5,543 nt of DNA. It comes from an uncultured Chloroflexota bacterium. Lineage in GTDB: Bacteria > Chloroflexota > Limnocylindria > Limnocylindrales > CSP1-4. The stretch lies in assembly GCA_903930745.1 (NCBI GenBank), contig CAIYZX010000694.1:1-5543 (forward strand), written 5' to 3'. The notes under the pieces were generated by a model, which was given only the letters and a program-made list of their open reading frames with translations, did no database searches and had not been told where the DNA came from. Shown here one piece after another: positions 1 through 5,543 of the stretch. Each line of letters opens with the position of its first letter. Position 1 is the stretch's first letter. Position numbers and translations under genes: made by a program.

Positions 1-498
1 CGCCGCCACCGCCGCCGCGGGCCCGCCGCTGGATCCGCCGGGCGTGCGCGCGAGGTCGTACGGGTTGTTCGTTGCGCCGTAGACGTCGTTGTCCGTCTCG
101 TTGGACCAGGTGAGCTCCGGCGTGTTGGTCTTGCCCAGCAGGATCCCGCCCGCCGCCCGCAGGCGCGCGGCTACGGTGGCATCCCGCTCCGGGACGCGGT
201 GGCGCCAGCCCGCCGTGCCGGCCGTGGTGACGAGACCAGCAGTGTCGATGGAGTCCTTGAGCGTGAAGGGGACCCCGTGCAGCGGTCCGCGGTGGTCTCC
301 GCGCCGCAGCTCGGCATCCGCCTCGCGGGCGCGGTCCAGCGCGTCCGGCGCCAGGGTCACCACGGCGTTGAGGCGGCCGTTGACCTCCTCGATCCGGTCC
401 AGGCACGCCTGCGTCACCTGCTCGCTGGTGGCCTCACCGGCGAGGATGAGGGTGGCGAGCTCCGAGGCGGAGCGGAAGCAGAGATCCGTCTGGTCCAT
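1..498 (-). CDS. Amidase signature family hydrolase, N-terminal part (runs off the left edge)
   Basis: The first 166 residues of an amidase-signature (AS) enzyme, a family that hydrolyses amide bonds with a Ser-cisSer-Lys triad and includes GatA and general amidases. Visible are the N-terminal helical segment (SASELATLILAGEATSEQV), the catalytic-lysine block GVPFTLKDSID with Lys81, the conserved LLGKTNTPEL stretch (residues 120-129), and the Gly/Ser core TPGGSSGGPAAAVAA with the expected cis-serine at Ser156. The nucleophilic serine of the D-x-GGS-x-R block would fall about 24 residues after Ser156, beyond the window. Pro160 replaces the Ser common in GatA, so an amidase outside GatA is more likely; the substrate is unknown. 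ATG at 498 is the only usable start after the cydC stop: the 12 codons between contain no ATG, GTG or TTG. No strong Shine-Dalgarno precedes it. It follows cydC by 36 nt on the same strand and may be cotranscribed, but no functional link to cytochrome bd is evident. Confidence 0.9.
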   Translation of the reverse strand, partial: MDQTDLCFRSASELATLILAGEATSEQVTQACLDRIEEVNGRLNAVVTLAPDALDRAREADAELRRGDHRGPLHGVPFTLKDSIDTAGLVTTAGTAGWRHRVPERDATVAARLRAAGGILLGKTNTPELTWSNETDNDVYGATNNPYDLARTPGGSSGGPAAAVAA

Positions 499-534
499 GG
501 TGGCCGTGAGGATATCCCGGTGGGTTGCCGCTGC

Positions 535-2259
535 TCAGGCGGGTTTCCGAAGCTCCGGGCCGTGCGTCCACGCAGGGCCGTCGAAGAGCTCCGGACGGTG
601 GGTGAGGACAAGAATCGTCCGACCGTCCGTTGCAGCGGGGAGGTCCGCGACGAAGGCTCGGGCGGTGGGCTCGTCCAGGTGCTCCGTGGGCTCGTCCAGG
701 ACCAGGATGCGGACGTCCGCGAGCAGCGCGCGAGCGAGGGCGAGGCGCTGGCGCTGGCCGCCGGAGAGGCGCGCGCCGTGGTCCCCAACCTGGGTTGCCA
801 GGCCGTCCGGCAGCGTGGTGACCCAGTCCGCGAGGCCGGCTGCCGCCAGCGCCGCGTGCAGCGCAGGATCCGGCGCACCGGGGCGGGCGAGGCGGAGGTT
901 GTCCGCGAGGGTGGCGTCGAAGATGTGCGGGTCCTGCTCGCACAGGCCGATGACGCGGCGGACCTCGTCCGATGGGATGTCCGAGAGCGCTGCGGCCGAT
1001 GGCACGGTGCCGCCCGACGTGAGGTGGATGGCGCCCGCTGCCGGGTCCACGAACCGCAGGCAGGCCGCGGCGAGGGTGCTCTTGCCGGCACCGCTCCTGC
1101 CGGTGACGACGAGGCGGGCGCCGGCGGGGATGTCCAGGGTGACGGGGCCGAGCGCCGCCGGGGTGGTGGCCGGGGTGGCCGGGGTAGCCGGGGTGGCCGG
1201 GGTGGCCGCGGTGGCCGGGTAGCGGACCTCCAGGTCCTGGATGCGGAGACCCAGGGGGCCATCGGGGATGACGGTCGCGGCCGTGGGCGCGGGCTCCGTC
1301 ACCGGCTCCGGCCGATGGAGCAGCTCCATGACGCGGTGGGCGGAGGCGGCCAGCGCAGGCAGCAGGCGGGCCGATGGCGCAAGGGGCGCCACAACCTCGT
1401 GCACGGCGATGGGCGTGAGAGCGACCACCGCGAGGGCGACGCCATCGAGGGAGCCGTCGCGGACCGCGAGGATGCCGATGACGAGCGAGGCGAGGACCGA
1501 TGCACCGGCGGAGATGCCGGCCACGAGCGACCCGGCTCCGGCACCCAGCGCCGTCCCCCGCTCCGCTGCCGCGAGCCTGGCACCGGACGCGCGAAGTGGG
1601 ACGAGCGCCCGATCCACCACCCCGGCGGCGAGCAGCTCCGGGGCGGCGCGCAGCACGTCCAACGCCGTGGCGGCGAGCGCGCCGCGGGCGGGGGCGAGGC
1701 GGGCCTCCGCGCCCCTCGAGGTCAGGCCGGCCGCCAGCGGGGCGACGAACGCGGTCACGGCCACGGATACCAGCAGGACCACGGCCACCCCCGGCACGAA
1801 CCAGCCCACGAGCACGGCCGCCCCGGCGACCACCGCCAGCGCGGACGCGTAGGGCAACGCCACCCGCAGCCAGAGATCCGCCAGCCCATCCACGTCACCC
1901 ACGAGGCGGGCGACGAGATCGCCGGTCCGAAGCTCCGCGAGACCCGCGGGCGCCAGCCGGACCAGCCGCGCATACACCGTGCCCCGCAGCTCGCCCAGCA
2001 CCCGGAACGCGGCGTCATGGGCCGCGAGACGCTCGGCGTACCGGAGCACGCCCCGCCCGATGCCGAAGGCCCGGACCGCGGTCACCGCCGCGAGAAGGGT
2101 GAGCATCACCGGCTGCTGCGCGGCCTTGGAGATGAGCCAGGCGGACGTGGCGGCGAGCCCGATGGCGGCCCCGGCGGCACCCACGCCCGCAGCCACGGCG
2201 AGGAGCAGCCGCCAGGTCATGGGCCGGCCGAGACGCAGGACCGCGAACAGGTCCCTCAT
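535..2259 (-). CDS. cydC: CydC, ABC transporter subunit for cytochrome bd assembly
   Basis: A 574-residue half-transporter that pairs with CydD in the inner-membrane complex required for cytochrome bd maturation; thiol export and heme transport have both been proposed for E. coli CydDC. An N-terminal membrane domain (about 1-310, some six hydrophobic segments) contains the CydC-type block SAWLISKAAQQP (39-50) and RAFGIGRGVLRYAERLAAHD (63-82). The ATPase domain has A-loop Tyr347, Walker A GRSGAGKST (387-395), Q-loop Gln442 in CEQDPHIFDAT, signature LSGGQ (498-502), Walker B ILVLDE (518-523) and switch His554, so it looks catalytically complete. Length is normal for the family. Start ATG at 2259 overlaps the cydD TGA as ATGA and has a good GGAGG seven bases upstream, suggesting translational coupling. 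Odd: residues 349-366 are a Pro-Ala-Thr repeat encoded by a 9-bp tandem repeat. cydC and cydD are separate genes here, unlike the fused cydCD of Streptomyces. It could be confused with CydD, but motifs and position favour CydC. Confidence 0.95.
   Translation of the reverse strand: MRDLFAVLRLGRPMTWRLLLAVAAGVGAAGAAIGLAATSAWLISKAAQQPVMLTLLAAVTAVRAFGIGRGVLRYAERLAAHDAAFRVLGELRGTVYARLVRLAPAGLAELRTGDLVARLVGDVDGLADLWLRVALPYASALAVVAGAAVLVGWFVPGVAVVLLVSVAVTAFVAPLAAGLTSRGAEARLAPARGALAATALDVLRAAPELLAAGVVDRALVPLRASGARLAAAERGTALGAGAGSLVAGISAGASVLASLVIGILAVRDGSLDGVALAVVALTPIAVHEVVAPLAPSARLLPALAASAHRVMELLHRPEPVTEPAPTAATVIPDGPLGLRIQDLEVRYPATAATPATPATPATPATTPAALGPVTLDIPAGARLVVTGRSGAGKSTLAAACLRFVDPAAGAIHLTSGGTVPSAAALSDIPSDEVRRVIGLCEQDPHIFDATLADNLRLARPGAPDPALHAALAAAGLADWVTTLPDGLATQVGDHGARLSGGQRQRLALARALLADVRILVLDEPTEHLDEPTARAFVADLPAATDGRTILVLTHRPELFDGPAWTHGPELRKPA
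1159..1215. repeat. 9-bp tandem repeat within cydC (unit CGGGGTGGC)
   Basis: On the plus strand the unit CGGGGTGGC occurs five times head to tail at 1171-1215. Three copies are exact, and two have one substitution each (CGGGGTAGC at 1180, CGCGGTGGC at 1207). A diverged copy starts at 1159, separated by an extra three bases. As the unit is three codons long, copy-number changes keep the reading frame. On the coding strand it gives alternating Pro-Ala-Thr, residues 349-366 of CydC, between the A-loop tyrosine and the next strand of the ATPase domain. Confidence 0.9.
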
Positions 2260-4040
2260 GGCGCCACCTCCGCCCAGCGGATCTCCACGCAGCGGTCCGC
2301 GCCAGCGATGGCACCGGGCCGGTGGGCGACGAGCAGGACCATGGCGCCGGCATCTGCGGCAGAGCGGATCGCGCGCGTCACCGCCGCCTCCGCCGCGGCG
2401 TCCAGCCCGGCCGTTGGCTCATCGAGGAGCAACAGCGGCGCCCGGCGGACCAGCGCCCGGGCCACACCCACGCGCCTGCGCTCCCCGCCGGAGAGGCCAC
2501 GGCCTCCTTCGCCAACCTCGCGGGACGGGCCAACCCCGGCGTCCTCGCCCAGGCCAGCGGCGTCCAGCGCCACCACGACATCTGCATCGGCCACGGGCGT
2601 GCGGGCTCCAAGGCGGACGTTCTCCGCAACGGTCCCGGGGAGCAGGTACGGCGCCTGCGGCACCCAGGCCACGGCACCGCGCCACGCCTCGGCATCGAGC
2701 TCGCGCACATCCACGCCATCGGCGCCGACGGCATCGGCATCGGCAGCCCCGCCCGAGGTGGCCCCAGCCTCCAGCAGCACCCGTCCCACAGACGGCTCCA
2801 CCAGGCCCAGGATCACCCCGAGGAGCGTGCTCTTCCCGCAGCCCGAAGGCCCGGTCACCGCCACCACCTCGCCCGGCCGGAGCACCAGCGACGCGCCCGC
2901 AGGTGCCAGCACGCCGCGACCCGGCTGCGACACCGAGACGCCGTCGATGACGAGCGCCCGGATCCGCGCCGGCATCGGCTTCGGCATCGGCATCGGCCGA
3001 CCGGCCTCCGCCCCGCCCACGGACGGGTGTGCCTCGATGATCGCAAACGCCTCGGCCGCCGCGGTGACCCCCTCCTCGGAAGCGTGGAACTCCGCCCCCA
3101 GCCGCCGCAGCGGCAGGTACGCCTCCGGGGCCAGCACGAGCGCGAAGAGGCCCACGTCCAGCGTCAGCTCCCCCACCGCCAGCCGCAGCCCGATGCCCAC
3201 GGCGACGAGCGCCACGGAGATCGTGGCGAGCAGCTCCAGCACCAGCGCGGACAGGAACGCCACCCGCAGCGTGGCCATCGTGGTGGACCGGTACGTGTCG
3301 GTGATCCGGCGCAGCACGCCCACCTGCGCCTCGGCTGCCCCGAAGATCCGCAAGGTGGTGAGTCCCGCCACCACGTCGCCGAAGCGCCGGGCCAGGCGCC
3401 CCAGCAGGGCCCATCGACGGGCGCGGTGCGCGGCGGACATCCGGCCCACCAGCACCATGAAGACCGGCACCAGCGGCACGGTGAGCGCCACCGTGATGGC
3501 CGCCACCCCGTCCACGAACCCGAGGCAGACGATGACCGCCAGCGGCACCAGCACCGCCAGGACCGCCTGCGGGAGATAGCGGCCGTAGAAGCCGTCCAGC
3601 GCATCCAGGCCCCGGGTGGCCAGCAGGACCACGGACGAGGACGGGGTCTCCGCCGCCCAGCGCGGACCCATGCGGACCGCGGCGGCCAGCAGGTCCTCGC
3701 GCAGGCGCGCCTTCACGGTTGCGGAGATGCGGTGTGCGGCGATGTCGCCAATCCAGGCCAGCAGCGGCCGGGCAAGCAGCACGAATCCCAGCCCGCCCAG
3801 CACTGGGGCCAGCTCCGAAAGCCCCTCGCCGCCCAGGTACGCGCCGCTGATGGCCCGCGCCAGGAGCCAGGCCTGCGCCACGGCGAGACCTGCCGCCGCC
3901 ACGCCCACCGCAACGGCAACGGCGAAGGCGCCGGCCGCGATGCGACCGGCGCCAACCAGGCGTCTGAGCGGCGACCCCGCCGGCGAGCCCTGCGAGGAGG
4001 CAGCCGGCGAGGTGACGGGACCGGGGGACGCGGTCGCCAG
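2256..4040 (-). CDS. cydD: CydD, ABC transporter subunit for cytochrome bd assembly (probable CTG start)
   Basis: Partner of CydC in the heterodimeric ABC complex needed to assemble cytochrome bd. With a CTG start it is 594 residues, a usual length. After a Ser/Pro/Ala-rich tail (1-25) comes a membrane domain (about 27-345) with the CydD-like AQAWLLARAI (55-64) and LPLVPVFMVLVGRMS (188-202, in the loop typical of CydD), then PLRRLGAEFHAS (310-321). The ATPase domain has Walker A GPSGCGKST (397-405), Gln462 in WVPQAPYLLPGT, signature LSGGE (516-520), Walker B LLLLDE (536-541) and His573. The usual aromatic A-loop residue is Gln372. Start choice: the frame has no ATG, GTG or TTG between a GTG at 4103, deep inside cydB, and a GTG at 3908, inside the first membrane helix. 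CTG at 4040 has GGAGG seven bases upstream and lies 2 nt after the cydB stop, so it is preferred. GTG 4103 would add 21 residues and overlap cydB by 61 nt. The identity is firm; the exact start is less sure. Confidence 0.93.
   Translation of the reverse strand: MATASPGPVTSPAASSQGSPAGSPLRRLVGAGRIAAGAFAVAVAVGVAAAGLAVAQAWLLARAISGAYLGGEGLSELAPVLGGLGFVLLARPLLAWIGDIAAHRISATVKARLREDLLAAAVRMGPRWAAETPSSSVVLLATRGLDALDGFYGRYLPQAVLAVLVPLAVIVCLGFVDGVAAITVALTVPLVPVFMVLVGRMSAAHRARRWALLGRLARRFGDVVAGLTTLRIFGAAEAQVGVLRRITDTYRSTTMATLRVAFLSALVLELLATISVALVAVGIGLRLAVGELTLDVGLFALVLAPEAYLPLRRLGAEFHASEEGVTAAAEAFAIIEAHPSVGGAEAGRPMPMPKPMPARIRALVIDGVSVSQPGRGVLAPAGASLVLRPGEVVAVTGPSGCGKSTLLGVILGLVEPSVGRVLLEAGATSGGAADADAVGADGVDVRELDAEAWRGAVAWVPQAPYLLPGTVAENVRLGARTPVADADVVVALDAAGLGEDAGVGPSREVGEGGRGLSGGERRRVGVARALVRRAPLLLLDEPTAGLDAAAEAAVTRAIRSAADAGAMVLLVAHRPGAIAGADRCVEIRWAEVAP
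2267..2271 (-). promoter_or_regulatory. Shine-Dalgarno of cydC
   Basis: On the minus strand GGAGG precedes the cydC ATG by seven bases (GGAGGTGGCGCCATG). It lies inside the last codons of cydD, which fixes the cydC start and fits coupled translation through the ATGA overlap. Confidence 0.85.
2730..2747. repeat. Short GGCATC hexamer repeat in cydD, second cluster
   Basis: Two exact copies of GGCATC (plus strand, 2730-2741) are followed by GGCAGC. On the coding strand they give part of an Ala/Asp-rich loop, AADADAVGADG (residues 432-442), lying between Walker A and the Q-loop. Similar but degenerate bases continue to about 2715. Confidence 0.6.
2971..2994. repeat. GGCATC hexamer repeat in cydD, linker cluster
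   Basis: Four head-to-tail hexamers on the plus strand, GGCATC, GGCTTC, GGCATC, GGCATC. On the coding strand they give MPMPKPMP (residues 350-357) in the linker between the CydD membrane domain and its ATPase domain. The hexamer is the same as that at 2730-2747 but is read in another frame. Confidence 0.75.
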
Positions 4041-4042
4041 GG

Positions 4043-5044
4043 TCAGGCCTCCACGCCCGCCCGCGGGACGGTGACCCGCTTGCGGAACACGTAGTAGGTC
4101 CACCCCTGGTACGCGAGCACCAGCGGCACGAAGATCACGGCCACGACGGTCATAATCGTGAGGGTATATGGCGTTGACGCCGCGTTCGTCACGGTCAGGC
4201 TGAACGCCGGGTCCGTGGTGGACGGCATCACGTTGGGGAAGAGTGCGAGGAAGAGGCTGGCCACCGCCATCGCGAGCGTCACCGCGGACGCCACGAAGGC
4301 CACGCCCTCGCGCCGGATCCACGCCGCCCCCAGGGCCAGGAGCCAGGCGACGGCGGCGATCACCGCCGCGATGAGCGAGACGGCGTCGCCCGCCTGGGCG
4401 TTCGCCCACAGCAGGAAGGCAACCGCCACCACCGCGGTGACGAGGCCCACCGCGAAGGTGAGACGCCGGGCGCGGACCCGGAGGTCGCCCTCCGTCTTGA
4501 GGGCAAGGAACAGGAGGCCGTGGGTGGTGAACAGGCCAAGCGTGGTCAGGCCGCCAAGGAGCCCGAACGGGTTGAGCAGCGTGAACAGGTTGCCGGTGTA
4601 GTTGCGGTCCGCATCGATCGGCACGCCGGCCACGATGTTCGCGAACGCCACGCCCCACAGGATGGAGGGCACGAGACTGCCAACGGCCACCATGACATCC
4701 ATCCGGGCGCGCCAGGGGCCGTCACCGCGCTTGTTCCGGTACTCGATGCCGATGCCGCGGACGATGAGGCCCACGAGCACGAGGAAGAGCGGCAGGTAGA
4801 AGCCGGAGAAGAGGGTGGCGTACCACTCGGGGAACGCCGCGAACGTGGCACCGCCGGCGACCAGGACCCAGACCTCGTTGCCGTCCCAGACCGGGCCGAT
4901 GGTGCGCAGCATGGCGCGCCGCTCCGGCTCGTTGCGGCCAAGGACGTGGAGGAGGATCCCCACCCCGAAGTCAAAGCCCTCGAGGATGAAGTAGCCGATC
5001 CAGAGGACGGCGATGAGGATGAACCAGAGGGTTGTCAGCTCCAT
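4043..5044 (-). CDS. cydB: CydB, cytochrome bd ubiquinol/menaquinol oxidase subunit II
   Basis: Subunit II of cytochrome bd, the integral membrane partner of CydA in the quinol-oxidising, oxygen-reducing terminal oxidase. The 333-residue product is within the family's usual length. It opens with the diagnostic LWFILIAVLWIGYFILEGFDFGVGIL (residues 6-31), then GPVWDGNEVWVLVAGGATFAAFP (50-72) and WYATLFSGFYLPL (74-86), all strongly conserved in CydB. About eight hydrophobic segments span the rest, and the protein ends in a short basic tail (FRKRVTVPRAGVEA). Start: ATG at 5044 gives MELTTLWF, the usual family N-terminus, and has AGGG eight bases upstream. ATG at 5050, two codons earlier, has only two bases between it and the AGGG; an ATG at 5089 lies inside cydA. 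The gap from the cydA TAG is 10 nt and to the cydD CTG 2 nt, so this is part of a tight operon. CydB probably does not bind the hemes itself but stabilises CydA. Confidence 0.97.
   Translation of the reverse strand: MELTTLWFILIAVLWIGYFILEGFDFGVGILLHVLGRNEPERRAMLRTIGPVWDGNEVWVLVAGGATFAAFPEWYATLFSGFYLPLFLVLVGLIVRGIGIEYRNKRGDGPWRARMDVMVAVGSLVPSILWGVAFANIVAGVPIDADRNYTGNLFTLLNPFGLLGGLTTLGLFTTHGLLFLALKTEGDLRVRARRLTFAVGLVTAVVAVAFLLWANAQAGDAVSLIAAVIAAVAWLLALGAAWIRREGVAFVASAVTLAMAVASLFLALFPNVMPSTTDPAFSLTVTNAASTPYTLTIMTVVAVIFVPLVLAYQGWTYYVFRKRVTVPRAGVEA
4048..4052 (-). promoter_or_regulatory. Shine-Dalgarno supporting the CTG start of cydD
   Basis: Minus-strand GGAGG within the last codons of cydB (GGAGGCCTGACCCTG) stands seven bases before the CTG at 4040. 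No ATG, GTG or TTG in any useful frame lies at that distance, so this site is the main argument for a CTG start. Confidence 0.65.
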
Positions 5045-5052
5045 CGTCATAT

Positions 5053-5056
5053 CCCT
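5053..5056 (-). promoter_or_regulatory. Shine-Dalgarno of cydB
   Basis: Minus-strand AGGG overlaps the cydA TAG stop and is eight bases upstream of ATG 5044 but only two bases upstream of ATG 5050, so it favours the later start. It is a short, moderate match. Confidence 0.6.
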
Positions 5057-5543
5057 AGTAGCCGAGGGCCAGGTCGGCTTCGGCGGCATGCTCGAAGCCC
5101 GTGTTGGAGACCGCCTCCGGGAGGCCCGCCCGCACGCGGCGGACGACGAGACCCACCATAAGGACCGCCAGCACGCCGTACAGCAGCGTGAAGCCCACCA
5201 TGGTCACGAGCACCTCGAAGGTGCTTGCCGTGGGCGAGACGGCCGTCGCGGTGCGCATCAGTCCGAAGACGATCCACGGCTGGCGCCCGATCTCGGTGAA
5301 CATCCACGCGAAGCTGTTGGCAGCAAGCGGCAGGAAGGGCAGGGCGAGGGCCGCGGTCACGGCAAACCGCGACGGCAGCCGGCCCTTGCGCATCGCCCAC
5401 AGGAACCAGATGGCGATGCCGGCGGCAAGGAACCCTGCGCCCATCATCAGGCGGAAGGTCCAGTAGGTGATGGGCGTGTTGGGCGTGTAGTCCGCCGCAC
5501 CGTACTGCTGGCTCATCTGTGCCTGCAGGTCGTTGATGCCCTC
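5055..5543 (-). CDS. cydA: CydA, cytochrome bd oxidase subunit I, C-terminal part (runs off the right edge)
   Basis: The last 162 residues of subunit I, the heme-bearing, quinol-oxidising subunit of cytochrome bd. The frame is open to the window edge and starts mid-protein with EGINDLQAQMSQQYGAADY, a classic CydA stretch. TYWTFRLMMGAG (27-38) holds an Arg-x-Met that aligns with E. coli Arg391/Met393, the latter an axial ligand of heme b558. ANSFAWMFTEIGRQPW (75-90) contains the CydA hallmark GRQPW and a Glu (Glu84) matching E. coli Glu445, associated with heme b595. The Met-to-Glu spacing is 51 against 52 in E. coli. Three hydrophobic segments are seen (about 27-48, 60-80, 109-134), then a cytosolic-looking tail ending ALGY. 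The N-terminal heme d/b595 histidine, His186 equivalent and Q-loop lie outside. It is the first visible gene of the operon and leads into cydB after 10 nt. Confidence 0.97.
   Translation of the reverse strand, partial: EGINDLQAQMSQQYGAADYTPNTPITYWTFRLMMGAGFLAAGIAIWFLWAMRKGRLPSRFAVTAALALPFLPLAANSFAWMFTEIGRQPWIVFGLMRTATAVSPTASTFEVLVTMVGFTLLYGVLAVLMVGLVVRRVRAGLPEAVSNTGFEHAAEADLALGY

Noticed and set aside
510..517. GGATATCC palindrome between cydC and the amidase
   Set aside because: Only 8 bp, with no loop, no G/C-rich stem extension and no T-run, so it does not qualify as a terminator or a convincing operator.
89..1222. Plus-strand open frame with Gly-Val-Ala repeats at its end
   Set aside because: The Gly-Val-Ala run is just the cydC 9-bp repeat read on the other strand. 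The rest is an antisense shadow of cydC and the amidase.
199..3579. Very long plus-strand open frame (1126 codons) opposite cydC and cydD
   Set aside because: It is antisense to two clearly real genes. Its product is a low-complexity Arg/Gly/Ala/Ser-rich sequence with no domain, as expected from the third-position GC bias of the coding strand.
4041..4658. Extension of the cydD frame to an ATG at 4658
   Set aside because: This would overlap most of the second half of cydB in another frame, and the added residues resemble no CydD N-terminus.
5045..5089. Earlier cydB starts at ATG 5089 or 5050
   Set aside because: ATG 5089 lies inside cydA and adds residues unlike CydB. ATG 5050 is only two bases from the AGGG. 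ATG 5044 fits spacing and the family N-terminus.
5514..5516. ATG at 5516 as a gene start for a short protein
   Set aside because: The frame stays open to the window edge and the nine upstream codons (EGINDLQAQ) match CydA, so this Met is internal.

Overview
The window reads as a stretch of chromosome from a very GC-rich actinobacterium, probably of the Micrococcales/Micrococcaceae type. This rests on the strong G/C preference at third codon positions, the Actinobacteria-like protein sequences and the compact cydA-cydB-cydD-cydC order. The genus cannot be fixed from the sequence alone. All convincing genes lie on the minus strand, so the transcript runs from high to low coordinates. The promoter lies beyond the right edge.

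From right to left: the C-terminal 162 residues of CydA (5055-5543), complete CydB (4043-5044), complete CydD (2256-4040), complete CydC (535-2259), and the N-terminal 166 residues of an amidase-signature-family hydrolase (1-498). Gaps are minimal. They are 10 nt from cydA to cydB, 2 nt from cydB to cydD, a 4-nt ATGA overlap from cydD to cydC, and 36 nt from cydC to the amidase. No intergenic stretch is long enough to hide another gene, and no terminator is visible. No RNA gene, mobile element, CRISPR array or origin was seen.

CydA and CydB form the cytochrome bd quinol oxidase, a membrane terminal oxidase of high oxygen affinity. CydD and CydC form the heterodimeric ABC exporter-type complex needed for its assembly, linked in the literature to thiol and/or heme handling. 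The four genes are one functional unit. The amidase has no obvious role in it and is probably a passenger or a separate gene.

This is mostly an ordinary, well-known operon, and I do not see a novel system. The points worth a second look are local. cydD has no ATG/GTG/TTG at a sensible place and seems to start at CTG behind a good Shine-Dalgarno. A 9-bp tandem repeat lengthens a loop in the CydC ATPase domain. One hexamer repeat appears twice in cydD and is read in two frames. The CydD A-loop lacks its aromatic residue. The amidase frame directly continues the cydC frame after its TGA.
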